Shown here one piece after another: positions 61,634-64,000 of a stretch of 64,000 nt of DNA. A program made the position numbers and the translations under genes. Positions within the stretch are counted from its first letter, which is position 1, and the number at the start of each line of letters is the position of its first letter. Source of the DNA: Streptomyces sp. KMM 9044 (lineage in GTDB: Bacteria; Actinomycetota; Actinomycetes; Streptomycetales; Streptomycetaceae); the NCBI RefSeq assembly GCF_024701375.2, contig NZ_CP113910.1, forward strand, positions 248,001 to 312,000. Reading direction: 5' to 3'. The notes under the pieces were generated by a model. It was not told the DNA's origin, searched no databases, and was given only the letters and a program-made list of their open reading frames with translations.

Positions 61634-62236
61634 ATGCCCACGACCAGTGGCCCCCCGCCCCCCACCCTCCGGCCCGACCCCGCCGAGCAGGCGGTGACCG
61701 CACTACTGACCGCCCTCGGCGTGGGCCTGAGCGGTGCGTCCCTCGCCGACACCCCGCGCCGCGTCGCCGCCGCCTACCGCGAGCTCCTGGAGCCACACGA
61801 GTTCACGGCGACGGCCTTCCCCAACGACGGCGGCTGCGACGAACTCGTCCTCGTCCGGGCCATCCCTTTCAATTCGCTGTGCGAGCACCACCTGCTGCCG
61901 TTCTTCGGCGTGGCCCGTGCGGGCCACGTCCCCGGCAAACGCGTGCTCGGTCTGTCCAAGCCGGCACGCGTGGTCCAGGCGTCGGCACGCGGTCTCCAGA
62001 TCCAGGAGCGCATGACCACCCGCATCGCCGACTGGCTGACCGCCGAGCTCGAGCCGCTGGGTGCGGGCGCGGTGATCGAGGCCCAGCACACCTGTGTGTC
62101 GATACGGGGCATCAAAGCGATCGGCTCATGGACCACGACGTCCGCCCTGCGGGGCGTCCTGCGCGAGGATCAGCAGCGCCGCGAGGAGTTCATGCGCCGT
62201 ACGGAGAACACGGGCGACAGCGGAACGGGCTGGTGA
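61634..62236 (+). CDS. GTP cyclohydrolase I (FolE type) inside an NRPS operon
   Basis: 200 residues: ADTPRRVAAAYRELL, FNSLCEHHLLPFFGVARAGHVPGKRVLGLSKPARVV (zinc Cys/His residues) and QIQERMTTRIADWLTAELEPLGAGAVIEAQHTCVSIRGIKAIGSWTTTSALRG (second zinc Cys in HTCVSIRGI). All catalytic elements are present. It converts GTP to dihydroneopterin triphosphate. The gene abuts the A-T gene (TGATG overlap), so it belongs to the NRPS operon rather than to housekeeping folate synthesis, and is a likely second copy. The start is ATG 61634 with GAGGA upstream. Confidence 0.92.
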   Translation: MPTTSGPPPPTLRPDPAEQAVTALLTALGVGLSGASLADTPRRVAAAYRELLEPHEFTATAFPNDGGCDELVLVRAIPFNSLCEHHLLPFFGVARAGHVPGKRVLGLSKPARVVQASARGLQIQERMTTRIADWLTAELEPLGAGAVIEAQHTCVSIRGIKAIGSWTTTSALRGVLREDQQRREEFMRRTENTGDSGTGW

Positions 62237-64000
62237 TGACCTTCCGGCAGCCCGTCCCGGCACCGGAGCGGGTCGACCTGCTCGGCCTTTGCCTCGGTGC
62301 CGCACCCGCCCAGGACGCTCCCGCCGCAGACGCGCCCGCCCTCCGCGATACCCTCGGCCACACCCTCTCCCACCGGCAGCTGGCCGCCGCGGTCACGAGA
62401 CGTGCCCAGGAACTGAGAACCGCCGGGGCCGGACCGGGCCGGCTGGTACGCGTGGACGCGGAACGCACCACCGCGGCGATCGTGGACGTCCTCGCCGTTC
62501 TCGCCGCCGGAGCGGCCTTCGCCGCCCTTCCGCCCGGCGCGCAGCCCAGCCCGGGCGTCACCGAAGCCCTGGCCGGCCGGCGTGACCTGCCGGCCGGCGC
62601 CGCGTACGTGATGACCACCTCCGGCAGCACCGGTGTCCCCAAAGAAACCGTCGTGACCCGCGAGGGCCTGCGGCACGTCTTCGGCGCCCTGCGCGACGCG
62701 CCGCAACTCGGCTTCCCCAAGGACCTGGTCTGGGCACAGTTCCACCCGCTCTCGTTCGGCTACTCGATGTGCGAGATACTCGGCGCCCTCGCCTTCGGCG
62801 GCGAGATCGCCCTCGTGGAGCGTGAGGCACCGCTCACCTGCGACGGACTGCGCGCGCTCATGGGACCGGTACGGGCCGAGGGCCGCAGGACGGTGCTCTG
62901 CCTCACCCCGTCCGAACTGTCCCTGCTCACCGCGCGGCTGCTCGAAGCGAACATGGCCGCGCCGGAGTTCGTGCTGCTGAGCGGCGAGCCCGCGCACCGG
63001 GGACAGCTCACCGAGTTCCTGGCCCTGCCGGGCGGTGACGACAGCGTCGTCGTCAACACCTACGCGGCCACCGAGACGGCCGGGCAGATCACCGCAGACC
63101 GGGTCACCACCGCCTCCGTGTCCAGCATCATAGCCGGATACGTGGGCCACCCCCTCCCTGGTACGACAGTCACCCTGCTCACGGCCGACGGCACACCCGT
63201 CCCCCCGCGCGACCACGGAACCACCGGCGAGGTCCATGTCCAGGGCCCCGGCGTTGCCGCCGGTTACCTCGACCCGGGACAGACAGCGGCCCGCTTCGTC
63301 CCCGCCGGCCCACTCGGCGAAACCGCCTTCCGCACCGGTGACCTGGGCCGTTGGGCCGAGGACGGCGGCCTGCGGATCGTGGGCCGGGGTGGAAGGCGCC
63401 TCAAGGTCGCGGGCCGCTGGGTGTCGCTGGACGCCGTCGAACACGCCCTCCTCACCGGGGGGTGCGTCCGCGAAGCCTTCGCCGCGGCTGCGGAGATCCG
63501 CCTCGACGGGCCGGCCCCGCAGGAATGCCTCCAGGTCGTGGCCGTTCCCCGGGACCGCTCCGGGGTGACGGCGAAACGGATCCGCGGCCAGGTCGCCGCC
63601 GCCCTCGGCACGCCCCTCACCGTCCGCCTGGTGCTCGTCGACGCGCTGCCGCGTACGCCCCATGGCAAGGCCGACACCCGGGCACCGGCCATTCCCCCGG
63701 CCAGTGTGGCGGCCGTCGGCGGTCCGGCGAACCTGGTGCGGGCGGTGTGGGAGGAGATCCTCGGCGCCGGAATCCCGTACACCACCAACCTCTTCGAGGC
63801 GGGAGTGGACTCCCTCGGTGTCGTCACGGCCGCCGCCCGGCTCACCCGCGTGCTGGGCCGCCCCGTCACCGCGGCCTTCCTGCTCGACCACCCCCGCCTG
63901 GACCTCCAGATCGCTGCGCTGGCCACGAGCACCAGCCCCCCGGGGGCCGCCCCGGCGGCCCGTGGCGCGGCGGCCCGGCGGCCCGGGCTCGCCGAGCAGC
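62236..64000 (+). CDS. NRPS adenylation-thiolation protein, continues off window
   Basis: At least 588 residues. Adenylation domain cores: A3 YVMTTSGSTGVPKETVVT, A4 region FHPLSFGYSMCEILGALAFGG, A5 NTYAATETAGQI, A7 AFRTGDLGRW, A8 GRGGRRLKVAGRWVSL and A10 LPRTPHGKAD with the catalytic Lys. A carrier domain follows with NLFEAGVDSLGVV (phosphopantetheine Ser). Aligning FGYSMCE with the usual FDxSxWE places Gly where the alpha-amino-binding Asp235 (GrsA numbering) stands, so an alpha-amino acid is an unlikely substrate. The start is ATG 62236, overlapping the folE-like stop by 1 nt. A Pro/Ala linker at the window edge suggests another domain follows. Confidence 0.9.
   Translation, partial: MTFRQPVPAPERVDLLGLCLGAAPAQDAPAADAPALRDTLGHTLSHRQLAAAVTRRAQELRTAGAGPGRLVRVDAERTTAAIVDVLAVLAAGAAFAALPPGAQPSPGVTEALAGRRDLPAGAAYVMTTSGSTGVPKETVVTREGLRHVFGALRDAPQLGFPKDLVWAQFHPLSFGYSMCEILGALAFGGEIALVEREAPLTCDGLRALMGPVRAEGRRTVLCLTPSELSLLTARLLEANMAAPEFVLLSGEPAHRGQLTEFLALPGGDDSVVVNTYAATETAGQITADRVTTASVSSIIAGYVGHPLPGTTVTLLTADGTPVPPRDHGTTGEVHVQGPGVAAGYLDPGQTAARFVPAGPLGETAFRTGDLGRWAEDGGLRIVGRGGRRLKVAGRWVSLDAVEHALLTGGCVREAFAAAAEIRLDGPAPQECLQVVAVPRDRSGVTAKRIRGQVAAALGTPLTVRLVLVDALPRTPHGKADTRAPAIPPASVAAVGGPANLVRAVWEEILGAGIPYTTNLFEAGVDSLGVVTAAARLTRVLGRPVTAAFLLDHPRLDLQIAALATSTSPPGAAPAARGAAARRPGLAEQ

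Noticed and set aside
1..64000. tRNA/rRNA genes, CRISPR arrays and integrase attachment sites
   Set aside because: I looked for tRNA T-loop patterns, regularly spaced repeats and integrase genes and saw none.

Overview
The window is 64 kb of very GC-rich actinobacterial DNA, almost certainly a Streptomyces chromosome. The evidence is third-position G/C throughout, GTG/TTG starts, an SSI-type protease inhibitor, a complete 'conservon' (cvnA-D), a bacterial sesquiterpene synthase, a CebR-type operator, DUF5709/DUF4235/DUF4230 proteins and an NRPS locus. No tRNA or rRNA was seen. I cannot name the species.

Layout. 0-3.5 kb: a secreted S1E (streptogrisin-type) protease cut by the window edge, a broken NHLM-type ABC exporter remnant, an SSI-family inhibitor and a broken lactate 2-monooxygenase-like gene. 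3.5-13.5 kb: two paralogous membrane proteins (sigma-like domain, HxxxCxxC zinc finger, one TM helix, ricin-type lectin tail) flank a Doc-like/RHH toxin-antitoxin pair, a secreted GH9 cellulase under a perfect CebR-type palindrome, and a PAS-GAF-PP2C-HATPase phosphatase. 13.5-16.5 kb: small enzymes (flavoprotein, SnoaL-like, deazaflavin nitroreductase, VOC), two of them carrying frameshifts. 16.5-22.3 kb: a sesquiterpene synthase converging on a conservon operon whose last gene is a CYP157-like P450 lacking the ExxR motif. 22.7-32.4 kb: an STAS protein, a PRPP synthetase pseudogene interrupted by two tandem miniature elements, DUF4230, VanZ, a ROK regulator, an FBP-domain protein, a FUSC-type membrane protein and an iron-box-controlled DUF2470 gene. 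32.5-36.3 kb: a P450 fragment, a pentapeptide-repeat protein, a PIG-L deacetylase and a prolyl-iminopeptidase-like hydrolase.

36.4-48.6 kb is an L-rhamnose catabolic locus: LacI regulator, mutarotase, isomerase, bifunctional aldolase/dehydrogenase and kinase, followed directly by lutABC for oxidation of L-lactate. Rhamnose could therefore be carried through rhamnulose-1-phosphate, DHAP plus lactaldehyde, and lactate to pyruvate. The linked sugar ABC importer is decayed: both remaining genes are frameshifted, the permease is truncated, and no second permease or binding protein is present.

48.6-59.4 kb: a cupin, an SRPBCC gene and a hemerythrin/DUF6629 pair (all frameshifted), PPK2, a TSUP permease, an RHH-DUF4097-DrrAB-type operon with a tandem-repeat operator, an acyltransferase and DUF5709. 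Two copies of a 165/177-bp MITE-like element bracket this block. 59.4-64 kb is the edge of a nonribosomal-peptide locus: an AlcB/IucB-like acyltransferase diverging from a free condensation domain, a GTP cyclohydrolase I and an A-T module whose adenylation domain seems to lack the usual alpha-amino-binding Asp.

A recurring theme is decay. At least ten genes carry single-base frameshifts, several in G or C runs. Some (PRPP synthetase, lactate monooxygenase, P450 fragment) have multiple lesions and are real pseudogenes. Others have one lesion in a homopolymer and could be sequencing errors.
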